Shown here in pieces: positions 19,575 to 28,253 of a DNA stretch of 34,681 nucleotides. Under the pieces are notes generated by a model that did not search any database, had not been told where the DNA came from, and saw only the letters and a list, made by a program, of their open reading frames with translations. The stretch is from Clostridia bacterium (GTDB lineage Bacteria > Bacillota > Clostridia > DUPQ01). Both the position numbers and the translations under genes were made by a program. The DNA lies in the NCBI GenBank assembly GCA_016935835.1, contig JAFGQE010000121.1, positions 1 to 34,681 of the forward strand, given 5' to 3'. Position 1 is the stretch's first letter. Every line of letters begins with the position of its first letter.

Positions 19575-19605
19575 AATATTTCCCGGCTGTATTGGAGGAA
19601 TTCCG

Positions 19606-21330
19606 CTATTCCTTGTTTTCGGGCACATAGCGCTTTATCTTGCCTGTAGTGGTCTTTACGAATTCAGTGCTCCTGACCTTTACGTCCCGTATCATCTTGT
19701 AGTTTACGAGACTCGAATTGACTCCCTTTATCAGCTCCCGCAATTTGGATTTGACGAATTCGGGGCTGCTGTTTCCGAATTCGGATTCAAAGACCTCGAG
19801 GTCAGGAAGTATGGAAGCGGTTATTAGCTCTTCCTTGCTGTCGGGATCGACGACCCCGAAAACCATGGATTCAGATACATAGGCGCTTTTATTTATCAGC
19901 TGCTCGATTTCCTCCGGATATATGTTCTTTCCGTTCTTGGTGACGATGACGCATTTCTTGCGGCCCGTTATGAAGATGAAGCCCTCGTCGTCCATGTATC
20001 CCATGTCGCCCGTGTGAAAATAACCGCCTTCGAAAATCTCCTCGTTGAGCCCGGGCTCATCAAGGTAGCCCTTCATGATGTTCGGACCCTTTGCGACTAT
20101 CTCGCCGATGCCTTCTTCGTTAGGCTCCCATATTTGTATATCAACACCTGGGATGGCCTTGCCGGCCGAGGCGTCTATAAAGTCAATGTCGCTGTTGAGA
20201 GCCAGGATGGGGGAGCATTCGGTAAGGCCGTATCCCTGGAAAAAGTCAAGCCCTATACCCCTGAAGAATTTCGCGACATCAGGTGATATTGCCGCGGCTC
20301 CGCTTATGAACATCCTTATGGTCCCGCCGAGTCCCTCGTAAATGGTATGGAAAAGTTTCTTTCTAAGGTCGATTCCAAGCTTCATCAGGAAATTCGATAT
20401 TTTCAGTGCCTTGCGAAGCTTGGGAGCCGAACCCGAGGCCTCGGCCTTCTTCCAGAGTTTCTTGTACATCCCTTCAAAAAGCAGGGGGACGCCGAGCATA
20501 ATCGTGGCCCCTGATTCCTTCATGTTGTCAACCAGGTGCTTGAGGCCCTCGCTGAACGCCACGGAGCATCCCATGAAAAGGGGACACAGGAAACCGCAGG
20601 TGCATTCATAGGTGTGGTGCAGCGGCAGGAACGAAAGGAACCTGTCCGATTGCTCGAGCTTGATCAATGTCACCATCGACATCAGGTTCGAGACTATATT
20701 GTAATGGGTAAGCTGTGCGGCCTTTGAGGTGGAAGTCGTGGCCGATGTGAACAAAAGTATGTTTACTGCCTGCGGGTCTATCTTCGCATCAATGTATGAT
20801 CTGTTCGCGGCCTCGATTTCCTTGCGGCCCATGGTTATAAGCCCGTCATAGGAAATGAACCTGCCGTCCTCATCACCGGGTTTTTTGTCCATACCGATGA
20901 AAAACCTTACTGAGTCCGCCCTTTTGGCCAGCTCGGCCATTTCCGCGGACTTTTTGCCCGAATAAATGATTGCCGAGGGGGAGCACCTTTCCACAATGTT
21001 CATTATCTCATGGACGGGGAGCTCCTTGTCCACGGGAACAATCGTCCCTACGCCGTTTACTACAGCCATGTAGGATGTAACCCAGCGGTATCTGTTCTCA
21101 CCGATGACGGCGATATGGGAACCGCCGAGCCCGAGGGAGAGAAGGGCTGTCCCAAGGCATTCAACCTCGGAGACATAATCCTTGTAGAGGATGGTTTCAT
21201 ATCTGCCGGTTTCCCCGCTTTTTTCAAGGAACAGGGGGTTTTCGGCGTATAGCTCCAGCCCGCTGTAAAGAAGGTCCTTGATATCGGTCACCTTCCTGCA
21301 TTCATAAATGGGTTCGAAACCTTTGCGCAT
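19606..21330 (-). CDS. AMP-binding acyl-CoA synthetase/ligase family protein (paralogue 1)
   Basis: GYGLTECSPILALNS, YFHTGDMGYMDDEGFIFITGRKKCVIVTKNGKNIYPEEIEQL, C-term TTTGKIKRYV. Confidence 0.9.
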   Translation of the reverse strand: MRKGFEPIYECRKVTDIKDLLYSGLELYAENPLFLEKSGETGRYETILYKDYVSEVECLGTALLSLGLGGSHIAVIGENRYRWVTSYMAVVNGVGTIVPVDKELPVHEIMNIVERCSPSAIIYSGKKSAEMAELAKRADSVRFFIGMDKKPGDEDGRFISYDGLITMGRKEIEAANRSYIDAKIDPQAVNILLFTSATTSTSKAAQLTHYNIVSNLMSMVTLIKLEQSDRFLSFLPLHHTYECTCGFLCPLFMGCSVAFSEGLKHLVDNMKESGATIMLGVPLLFEGMYKKLWKKAEASGSAPKLRKALKISNFLMKLGIDLRKKLFHTIYEGLGGTIRMFISGAAAISPDVAKFFRGIGLDFFQGYGLTECSPILALNSDIDFIDASAGKAIPGVDIQIWEPNEEGIGEIVAKGPNIMKGYLDEPGLNEEIFEGGYFHTGDMGYMDDEGFIFITGRKKCVIVTKNGKNIYPEEIEQLINKSAYVSESMVFGVVDPDSKEELITASILPDLEVFESEFGNSSPEFVKSKLRELIKGVNSSLVNYKMIRDVKVRSTEFVKTTTGKIKRYVPENKE

Positions 21331-21501
21331 ATAAGTACCTCCGGAAGAATTTGATTTTTATGCATTTGCATATGATATGGCTTTATTCTACCATACCTTT
21401 GCCAAATGGGAAATATTGCCTTGCCGCGGCCGCGGAGGGTAAAAAAAGCAGATTACCGGGGCAAAGCCTGCCATGGGACTTGCCTTCGGAATAAGCAGGA
21501 C

Positions 21502-21529
21502 AAAAAAAACGGAGCCGGGGCTCCGTTTT
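21502..21529 (-). terminator. Rho-independent terminator downstream of ligase paralogue 2
   Basis: ACGGAGCC-GG-GGCTCCGT with A-run/T-run on both sides. Confidence 0.85.
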
Positions 21530-21554
21530 ATAAAACTATATTTTTCAGCCGGCC

Positions 21555-23282
21555 TTATTCCTTGTTCCCATGGACATATCTCTTGATCTTGCCGGTTGTG
21601 GTTTTCTCGAATTCCGTATCCCTTATCTTTATGCTCTTGATTTTCTTGTAATCCACAAGCTTCGAGTTGACATCCTTTATAAGCTCCCTGATCTTCGCCT
21701 CGACGAATTCCGGGTCGGATTTCCCGAATTCGGCTTGAATTGACTCGATATTTGGATATATCGAAACGGAGATCAGCTCCTCCCGGGTTACGGGATCCAC
21801 CAGGCCGTAAACCATTGATTCGGTAACCAACGGGCTGACGTTTATCAGAAGCTCGATTTCCTCGGGGTAGATGTTCTTGCCGTTCTTGGTGACGATGACG
21901 CATTTCTTGCGGCCTGTTATAAAGACGAATCCCGCGTCATCCATGTAACCCATGTCGCCAGTATGGAAATATCCGCCTTCGAAGATTTCCTTGTTCAGTT
22001 CGGGTTCGTCAAGATATCCGTCGAAAACATTCGGTCCCTTGGCGACAATCTCCCCGATGCCTTCCTCGTTGGGTTCCCAGATCTGTATTTCCACGCCCGG
22101 AATCGCCTTGCCCGCGGAAGCGTCGATGAAATCGGTGTCGCTGTTTACCGACAGTATGGGCGAAGTTTCGGTAAGCCCGTACCCCTGGAAGAAATTAAGG
22201 CCTATGTTCCTGAAGAATTCGGCTATCTCCGGTGTCATCGCGGCGGCTCCGCTGATGAACATCCTGATTGTCCCCCCAAGGCCTTCATATATGGAATGGA
22301 ACAGTTTCTTCCTTACGTCGATTCCAAGTTTCATTAAAAAATTCGATATTTTGAGGGCCTTGCGCAGCTTCGGGGCCGAACCGGAGGCCTCCGCCTTGCT
22401 CCAGAGCTTCTTGTACATGCCCTCAAACAGAAGGGGAACGCCAAGCATTATCGTGGCGCCCGATTCCTTGAGGTTGTCCACGATATATTTGAGCCCCTCG
22501 CAGTAAGCTATCGATGCCCCCATGTATATCGGCAGGAGGAATCCGCAGGTTGCCTCGAACGTATGGTGCAGCGGCAGCAGCGAAAGGAAGCGGTCGTTCT
22601 CGTCCATGTATATGACCGTGACGGCCGACATCATGTTGGATACGGTATTGAAATGAGAGAGTCTCGCCGCCTTTGAAGTGGACGTGGTGGCGGAGGTAAA
22701 AAGAAGTATCCGCGTGGCCCTGGGGTCTATCTCCGCGTCAAGATATTCACGGTTGCCTTTTGCGAGCTCATCCCTGCCCATGGCTATCAATGCGTCGTAT
22801 GAGAGGAACCGTCCGCCGGCTTCATCAGGCTTAAGGTCCATTCCGATGAAGTACCTGACCGCGTCCGTTCTTTTTGCGACCTCATGCATTTCCTCGCTTT
22901 TCTTGCCCGAGTAAATGATCGCCGCGGGTCTTACCCGATCGACTATGTTCATTATCTCATGGATTGGAAGGAGCTTGTCAATCGGGACGACCGTCCCTAC
23001 GCCGTTGACTATGGCCATATAGCCGACCGACCACCTGTACCTGTTTTCACCGGTCACCGACAGGTTCCCGCCCTTGAGGCCCAGTGCCATAAGTGCGGTT
23101 CCAAGGCATTCGACATCGCTGACATAATCCCTGTAAATGACTGTTTCATACTTCCCGGTCTCCTTGCTTTTTTCGAGAAAGAGGGGACGGTCGCCGTATA
23201 AAGCGAGCCCGCTGTAGAGCATGTCCTTAAGATCGGTTATCTTCCTCGCCGAAGTGTATATTGGATCAAAGCCTTTTCTCAT
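21555..23282 (-). CDS. AMP-binding acyl-CoA synthetase/ligase family protein (paralogue 2)
   Basis: Highly similar to 19606..21330 across its length (MLGVPLLFEGMYKKLWSKAEASGSAPKLRKALKISNFLMKLGIDVRKKLFHSIYEGLGGTIRMFISGAAA). Confidence 0.9.
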   Translation of the reverse strand: MRKGFDPIYTSARKITDLKDMLYSGLALYGDRPLFLEKSKETGKYETVIYRDYVSDVECLGTALMALGLKGGNLSVTGENRYRWSVGYMAIVNGVGTVVPIDKLLPIHEIMNIVDRVRPAAIIYSGKKSEEMHEVAKRTDAVRYFIGMDLKPDEAGGRFLSYDALIAMGRDELAKGNREYLDAEIDPRATRILLFTSATTSTSKAARLSHFNTVSNMMSAVTVIYMDENDRFLSLLPLHHTFEATCGFLLPIYMGASIAYCEGLKYIVDNLKESGATIMLGVPLLFEGMYKKLWSKAEASGSAPKLRKALKISNFLMKLGIDVRKKLFHSIYEGLGGTIRMFISGAAAMTPEIAEFFRNIGLNFFQGYGLTETSPILSVNSDTDFIDASAGKAIPGVEIQIWEPNEEGIGEIVAKGPNVFDGYLDEPELNKEIFEGGYFHTGDMGYMDDAGFVFITGRKKCVIVTKNGKNIYPEEIELLINVSPLVTESMVYGLVDPVTREELISVSIYPNIESIQAEFGKSDPEFVEAKIRELIKDVNSKLVDYKKIKSIKIRDTEFEKTTTGKIKRYVHGNKE

Positions 23283-23392
23283 TATTTCCTCCGATTATAT
23301 GATTATTTCCCGTGCTCAAGATGTCCAGATATTTAGTGGATTCATTCTATCATATATTCGCAAGTAATAGTAGTATATTATATGACCAAGTA

Positions 23393-24685
23393 TTAAAAAT
23401 TTGGTTTTATGGCGTTGGTAATCCTGAAAATAACCGGATTCGGCCAGTCCCTGGAGGAATATGGCCTGTATGTGCGCATCGCATCAATGTGAAGACCGTT
23501 CTCATCCTGGTAAAACCGGGTTTTTGTATCAGCCTCGGGATGATGCTCGAGCACCTTCCCGGACTGGCCGACTATCTCTATTTCGGTCGCCGGGGTTATC
23601 CGCACGTTTTTAATGGTAAGACCGCGGCGCTCGCCGTGGCGCCACGGACTGTGCATGTTGAAGGCATAGACCGTATCGGTGCCGCGCTTTCTTGTGAAGA
23701 AGAAATTCTCCTCGCCGGCGATATGCCAGGGCCGGACGCCATAGATCGCCTCGTCACAGAAGAACATGAAAAGACCAAGCTCCTGGAGAAGCCTTTCCTG
23801 CTCGTGGGGAATCTCGCCGTAATGGTTGGGCGAGACATTGATGACCAGGTTGCCGCCTTTCGCCCTTGCTTCTATGAGAAGGTTTATTATCTCTGTGCCG
23901 GTCATGTAGGCCTGGTTTGTGGACTTGTAATTCCATGCATTCCCCATGAAGTAGCAGGCTTCCCAAGGCTCGGGCACTATATCGTCGGGAAGGCCGATCT
24001 CGGGGGTGGGCATCTCGCTCCTTGTGATGACCGCATCGGGGTTGAGCTCCCATACCACATTCTTGAGGTTGGCCGGGGGGCCGTCGAAGAAAACGGTGTC
24101 AATCCTGCCGTATTTGCCGAACAGCTCGCGTATCTGGGTTTCGTTGTATTCCATAAGGCCGGGGTTGTTGGCCGGGATGACTTCGGGTGTCATGAAGTGG
24201 AGCTCTTCTCCGGCGTTGAGGCACCAGTTGAAATCAAGCGGCGAGAAATAAATCCCGGTATTTATCCCGGCGGCCTGGAAAGCCGCCATTATTTCCTTGG
24301 TGGCATCCCTTGCAAAGGCGGTGTTCATTATATTAAACGGCGTGGTCTTTGTTTCGAACATACAGAATCCGCTGTGGTGCTTGGTTGTAAAAAGGGAATA
24401 CCGGATCCCCGCGGTCGCCGCAAGCCTCGCCCAGTCCGCGGGTCTGAACCTGACAGGGTCGAACAGCGGGGGCAGCACTTCATACATCTTCCGTATCTGC
24501 TCCTTATTGGCTCCGATCATCCAGTGGGATATGACGGAGCCAATTATGGAATCAAGGCTCCAATGTATGAAGAGCCCAAGGCCCTGGTCGAGGAACCATT
24601 CCTCGCGGTCCGGTTTGTTTCCCCTGCTTCGTTCAAGTTCCCCGATCGTATCATCCACAAAAATCCTGTTAAGCTTGTCTCCCAT
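23393..24685 (-). CDS. Glycoside hydrolase family 29 alpha-L-fucosidase-like
   Basis: LGLFIHWSLDSIIGSVISHWM, TKHHSGFCMFETKTTPFN, GKYGRIDTVFFDGPPANL (Asp nucleophile context); start MGDKLNR preferred (RBS aagggg); ORF track start 24706. Confidence 0.88.
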   Translation of the reverse strand: MGDKLNRIFVDDTIGELERSRGNKPDREEWFLDQGLGLFIHWSLDSIIGSVISHWMIGANKEQIRKMYEVLPPLFDPVRFRPADWARLAATAGIRYSLFTTKHHSGFCMFETKTTPFNIMNTAFARDATKEIMAAFQAAGINTGIYFSPLDFNWCLNAGEELHFMTPEVIPANNPGLMEYNETQIRELFGKYGRIDTVFFDGPPANLKNVVWELNPDAVITRSEMPTPEIGLPDDIVPEPWEACYFMGNAWNYKSTNQAYMTGTEIINLLIEARAKGGNLVINVSPNHYGEIPHEQERLLQELGLFMFFCDEAIYGVRPWHIAGEENFFFTRKRGTDTVYAFNMHSPWRHGERRGLTIKNVRITPATEIEIVGQSGKVLEHHPEADTKTRFYQDENGLHIDAMRTYRPYSSRDWPNPVIFRITNAIKPNF

Positions 24686-24720
24686 TACAATACCCCTTGT
24701 TTTCATAATCTGAGTTTTCC

Positions 24721-24747
24721 GAATAACTGGAAAATCCCATGTTATTC
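24721..24747. promoter_or_regulatory. Inverted repeat in the fucosidase leader, candidate operator
   Basis: GAATAAC-13 nt-GTTATTC; downstream of a minus-strand TATAAT at 24766-24761. Confidence 0.4.
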
Positions 24748-24838
24748 AGCAGTCCTCAAAATTATACAGCCTGGATGAAAGCCAAGTAAAGCGGGTATCC
24801 GGCCGGGCAGGGAATTTAAGTCATTGAATTTTAATTTG

Positions 24839-24868
24839 CAATAAAAGCACGCGCTTTTATTGTATAAT
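24839..24868 (+). promoter_or_regulatory. Operator-like palindrome abutting the -10 of the Gfo/Idh-PNP-AhcY-MtaD operon
   Basis: CAATAAAAGC-ACGC-GCTTTTATTG (24839-24862, 10-bp arms) directly followed by TATAAT (24863-24868). Confidence 0.65.
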
Positions 24869-24897
24869 TGATTTATCACTTCTTTTAGGGGGGCATA

Positions 24898-26193
24898 ATG
24901 GAAAGACCAATTGAAATTGCGATAGTCGGGTGCGGGAACAGGGGACGGGTATATGGACAATATGCCCTCGACGAGCCCGGCAGAATGAGAATAAAGGCCG
25001 TCGTCGAGCCGAATGTTTACAGAAGGGAACTTACCGGCGATAAGTTCGGCGTGCCAGCGGACATGCGTTTTGGAAGCCTGGACGCCTTCATATCCTCAGG
25101 CACGGAAGTGGACGCGGTCATCAACGCTACCATGGACAGGGAGCATTATGCAACGGCCAGGGCCATAATCGGCGCCGGGTATGACATGCTGATAGAAAAG
25201 CCTGTCTGCCTTGCAAAGGACGAGCTGATGGAGCTGTACGGCCTGGCGGTTGAAAAGGGAGTCAGGGTCATGGTATGCCATGTGCTGCGCTACGCGCCTT
25301 TCTATGTCGAAATAAAAAAGCGTATTCTTAGCGGAGAACTCGGGGACATACATTCCATGGTGACGGAGGAAAATGTCAGCTTCCATCATTACGCAACAGC
25401 ATTCGTAAGAGGCAAATGGGGCAACAGCGATGTGTGTGGTTCGCAGATATTGATGTCGAAATGCTGTCATGACCTTGATATCATAACCTGGCTCAAAAGC
25501 GGAACGGCCCCCTCATATGTGGCGAGCTTCGGCGGACTGTTCAATTACATCGACTCAAGGATGCCGGCCGGGGCGGGGGAGAGATGCACGGCCGGCTGCG
25601 GCATTTCGGAAAATTGCGAATACGACGCCGGGAAGATGTATGTAGGAAAGCGTCTTTGGAATTATTATGCGACCGAATACCTGGATTCATACGCGGACAG
25701 GGATTCCCAGGAAAGGCTCGGATGGAGCCTTGGCGAAAAGAATCCATACGGAAGATGCGTCTGGAAATGCGACAATAATGTGATGGACCATCAGACCGTG
25801 ATGATAGAGTTCGAGGATGGCTGCACGGTCAGCCACAACCTGCTGGGGGGAACCGCAAAACCCGACAGGACCATACACATAGCCGGTACGAAGGGCGAGA
25901 TCTACGGAAGCATGGAGTCCGGCAGTTTCTGCGTCAGGAAACCCGATCTTGAAAAACCGGAGCAGTACAATGAGGAAACGGTCGACATAAAGGCAGGAAT
26001 TGATGGACATGGCGGAGGTGACCTGCGCCTTGCGGCTGATTTCGTAAGCTATATAAAGGGCGAGGGCACATCGGTTTCCACAACGGAACTCGGGGATTCC
26101 ATTTACGGTCATTTGATCGGCTTTGGTGCGCATGAGGCGATGACAGGAAGGAAAGTAGTGGCAATCAGGAGGTTGAAGCATGGAAAATTATAA
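24898..26193 (+). CDS. Gfo/Idh/MocA-family NAD(P)-dependent oxidoreductase
   Basis: IEIAIVGCGNRGRVYGQYAL Rossmann motif, MLIEKPVCLAKDELMEL, C-terminal MocA-type domain with Cys cluster CTAGCGISENCEYDA. Confidence 0.92.
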   Translation: MERPIEIAIVGCGNRGRVYGQYALDEPGRMRIKAVVEPNVYRRELTGDKFGVPADMRFGSLDAFISSGTEVDAVINATMDREHYATARAIIGAGYDMLIEKPVCLAKDELMELYGLAVEKGVRVMVCHVLRYAPFYVEIKKRILSGELGDIHSMVTEENVSFHHYATAFVRGKWGNSDVCGSQILMSKCCHDLDIITWLKSGTAPSYVASFGGLFNYIDSRMPAGAGERCTAGCGISENCEYDAGKMYVGKRLWNYYATEYLDSYADRDSQERLGWSLGEKNPYGRCVWKCDNNVMDHQTVMIEFEDGCTVSHNLLGGTAKPDRTIHIAGTKGEIYGSMESGSFCVRKPDLEKPEQYNEETVDIKAGIDGHGGGDLRLAADFVSYIKGEGTSVSTTELGDSIYGHLIGFGAHEAMTGRKVVAIRRLKHGKL

Positions 26194-27004
26194 AAAGATA
26201 AAAACTGCGGCTGACTATGTCGGCGGGTTGCTGCCGGGCAAGCCGGTGATAGGAATGACACTGGGCTCGGGTCTTGGAATGCTTGCGGATACATTGGAGG
26301 ACCCCGTGGAAATAGGCTATGAAAGCATACCGGGATTCCCCGTATCCACGGTAAAGGGACATGAAGGGAAATTTGTTTACGGGGGCTTGTCGGGCAGGAA
26401 GGTCCTGGCCATGAAAGGGCGCTTCCATTATTTCGAGGGATATGAGATGAAGCAGGTCGTCATGGGCGTGCTTTTGATGAAGCTGCTGGGAATCAACGAT
26501 GTAATACTGACAAATGCCGCCGGAGGGATCAACGCCTCTTTTTCGGAAGGCTGCCTGATGCTTATAACCGACCACATCGGATTTATCGGTCCTTCCCCGC
26601 TGAGGGGTCTGAATATCGAAGAACTGGGCCCCAGGTTTCCGGACATGAGCGAGGTTTATTGCAGGAGGCATATCGCAAAGGCGGAGGAATGCGCGGCGGA
26701 AATGGGCATGGATATAGAGAGAGGGATTTACTGCTACGCACTGGGACCGCAATACGAGACGCCTGCGGAGATCAGGGCGATGAGGATTCTGGGTGCGGAT
26801 GCAGTCGGAATGTCGACGGTTCCCGAGGCGGTCGCAGCCAACCATGCAGGCATGAACGTGCTGGGGATATCATGCATCACGAACATGGCGGCGGGAATGG
26901 TGGACAAGCCGCTGTCGCATGCCGAGGTTATGGAAACGACCGAGCGCGTTCGCGGACAATTCATGGAATATATAAAAAGAATAGTCAAAAAGCTGGAGGT
27001 GTGA
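26180..27004 (+). CDS. Purine nucleoside phosphorylase, trimeric (class II, 6-oxopurine type)
   Basis: PGFPVSTVKGHEGKFVYGGLSGRKVLAMKGRFHYFEGY, ILTNAAGGIN, GPQYETPAEIRAMRILGADAVGMSTVPE, CITNMAAGM. Confidence 0.93.
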   Translation: MENYKKIKTAADYVGGLLPGKPVIGMTLGSGLGMLADTLEDPVEIGYESIPGFPVSTVKGHEGKFVYGGLSGRKVLAMKGRFHYFEGYEMKQVVMGVLLMKLLGINDVILTNAAGGINASFSEGCLMLITDHIGFIGPSPLRGLNIEELGPRFPDMSEVYCRRHIAKAEECAAEMGMDIERGIYCYALGPQYETPAEIRAMRILGADAVGMSTVPEAVAANHAGMNVLGISCITNMAAGMVDKPLSHAEVMETTERVRGQFMEYIKRIVKKLEV

Positions 27005-27005
27005 C

Positions 27006-28253
27006 ATGGAATATTTGATCAGGGACATATCGCTCGCGGAAGAGGGTGCTGGCAAAATTTCCTGGGTAAGGAGCAGGATGCCGGTGCTGGCCGGGCTTGA
27101 GGCGGAATTTGAGAAGGAAAAACCCTTCAAAGGTTTGAAAATAACTGTTTCGGTACATCTCGAGGCAAAGACGGCTTACCTTGCAAAGGTCCTGCACGCC
27201 GGCGGGGCAAGGGTAAGGGTCACCGGAAGCAATCCCTTGTCCACACAGGATGCCATCACGGCGGCGCTCGTAAAGGACGGGCTTGAGGTTTTCGCCTGGC
27301 ACGGGGCGACGCCCGAGGAATACAGGATGCACATAATGAAGGCCCTGGAATTCGGGCCGGACATAATAATCGACGACGGGGGGGACCTGGTGAATCTGCT
27401 GCACACGGAACTCGCCGAACTCAGCGGAAATGTCCTTGGAGGCTGCGAGGAAACCACGACCGGCGTATTAAGGCTAAGGGCCCTGGAAAAAGAGGGAATG
27501 CTGAGGTTCCCAATGTTCGCCGTCAATGATGCCGACTGCAAGCATCTGTTCGACAACAGGTACGGGACGGGACAATCAGCGTGGGACGGAATAATGAGGA
27601 CCACCAACCTCAGCATAGCCGGAAAGACGGCGGTGGTCGCGGGATACGGCTGGTGCGGAAAGGGAGTCGCCGCGAGGGCTGCCGGACTTGGAGCCAACGT
27701 CATTGTAACGGAAGTCAATCCGATCAGGGCGGTAGAGGCCGCAATGGATGGATTCAGGGTCATGCCGATGGACGAGGCTGCGCCGCTCGGGGACTTTTTC
27801 GTAACGGTCACCGGCTGCAGGGATGTCATCGGGGAAAGGCATTTCCCAAGGCTTAAAAACGGGGCCATACTTAGCAATGCCGGGCATTTCAATGTTGAGA
27901 TAGCGATGGAACGCCTCGAGCAGGAAGCGGTTTTAAAGTTTGAGCAGCGTAAAAATATAATGGGATATGAAATGCCGGACGGACGCATAATCAATGTGCT
28001 TGGCGAAGGCAGGCTTGTCAACCTGGCATGCGCCGACGGCCACCCCGCGGAAATAATGGACATGAGCTTCGCACTACAGGCGCTTTGCGCCAGGTTCATT
28101 GCGCAGGAAGCCGAGTATCTTGAGAAAGCCGTGCTTCCGGTACCTGCGCAGATTGATAATTTCGTTGCGCAAAAAGCGCTGCAATCAATGGGAATAACAA
28201 TAGACGAACTGACGGCCGGGCAGGAGGAATACCTCAGGAGCTGGCAGGCATGA
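27006..28253 (+). CDS. Adenosylhomocysteinase-family protein (possible S-inosylhomocysteine hydrolase)
   Basis: SNPLSTQDAITAAL, IIDDGGDLVNLLH, GCEETTTGVLRL, GYGWCGKGVAARAAGLGANVIVTEVNPIRAVEA, NAGHFNVEI; short form lacking the usual KPDHYRY tail. Confidence 0.93.
   Translation: MEYLIRDISLAEEGAGKISWVRSRMPVLAGLEAEFEKEKPFKGLKITVSVHLEAKTAYLAKVLHAGGARVRVTGSNPLSTQDAITAALVKDGLEVFAWHGATPEEYRMHIMKALEFGPDIIIDDGGDLVNLLHTELAELSGNVLGGCEETTTGVLRLRALEKEGMLRFPMFAVNDADCKHLFDNRYGTGQSAWDGIMRTTNLSIAGKTAVVAGYGWCGKGVAARAAGLGANVIVTEVNPIRAVEAAMDGFRVMPMDEAAPLGDFFVTVTGCRDVIGERHFPRLKNGAILSNAGHFNVEIAMERLEQEAVLKFEQRKNIMGYEMPDGRIINVLGEGRLVNLACADGHPAEIMDMSFALQALCARFIAQEAEYLEKAVLPVPAQIDNFVAQKALQSMGITIDELTAGQEEYLRSWQA

Noticed and set aside
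23312-24778. 488-aa plus-strand ORF
   Set aside because: Fully antisense to the GH29 fucosidase, which has clear family motifs; the translation has no recognisable domain. Shadow ORF produced by codon bias.
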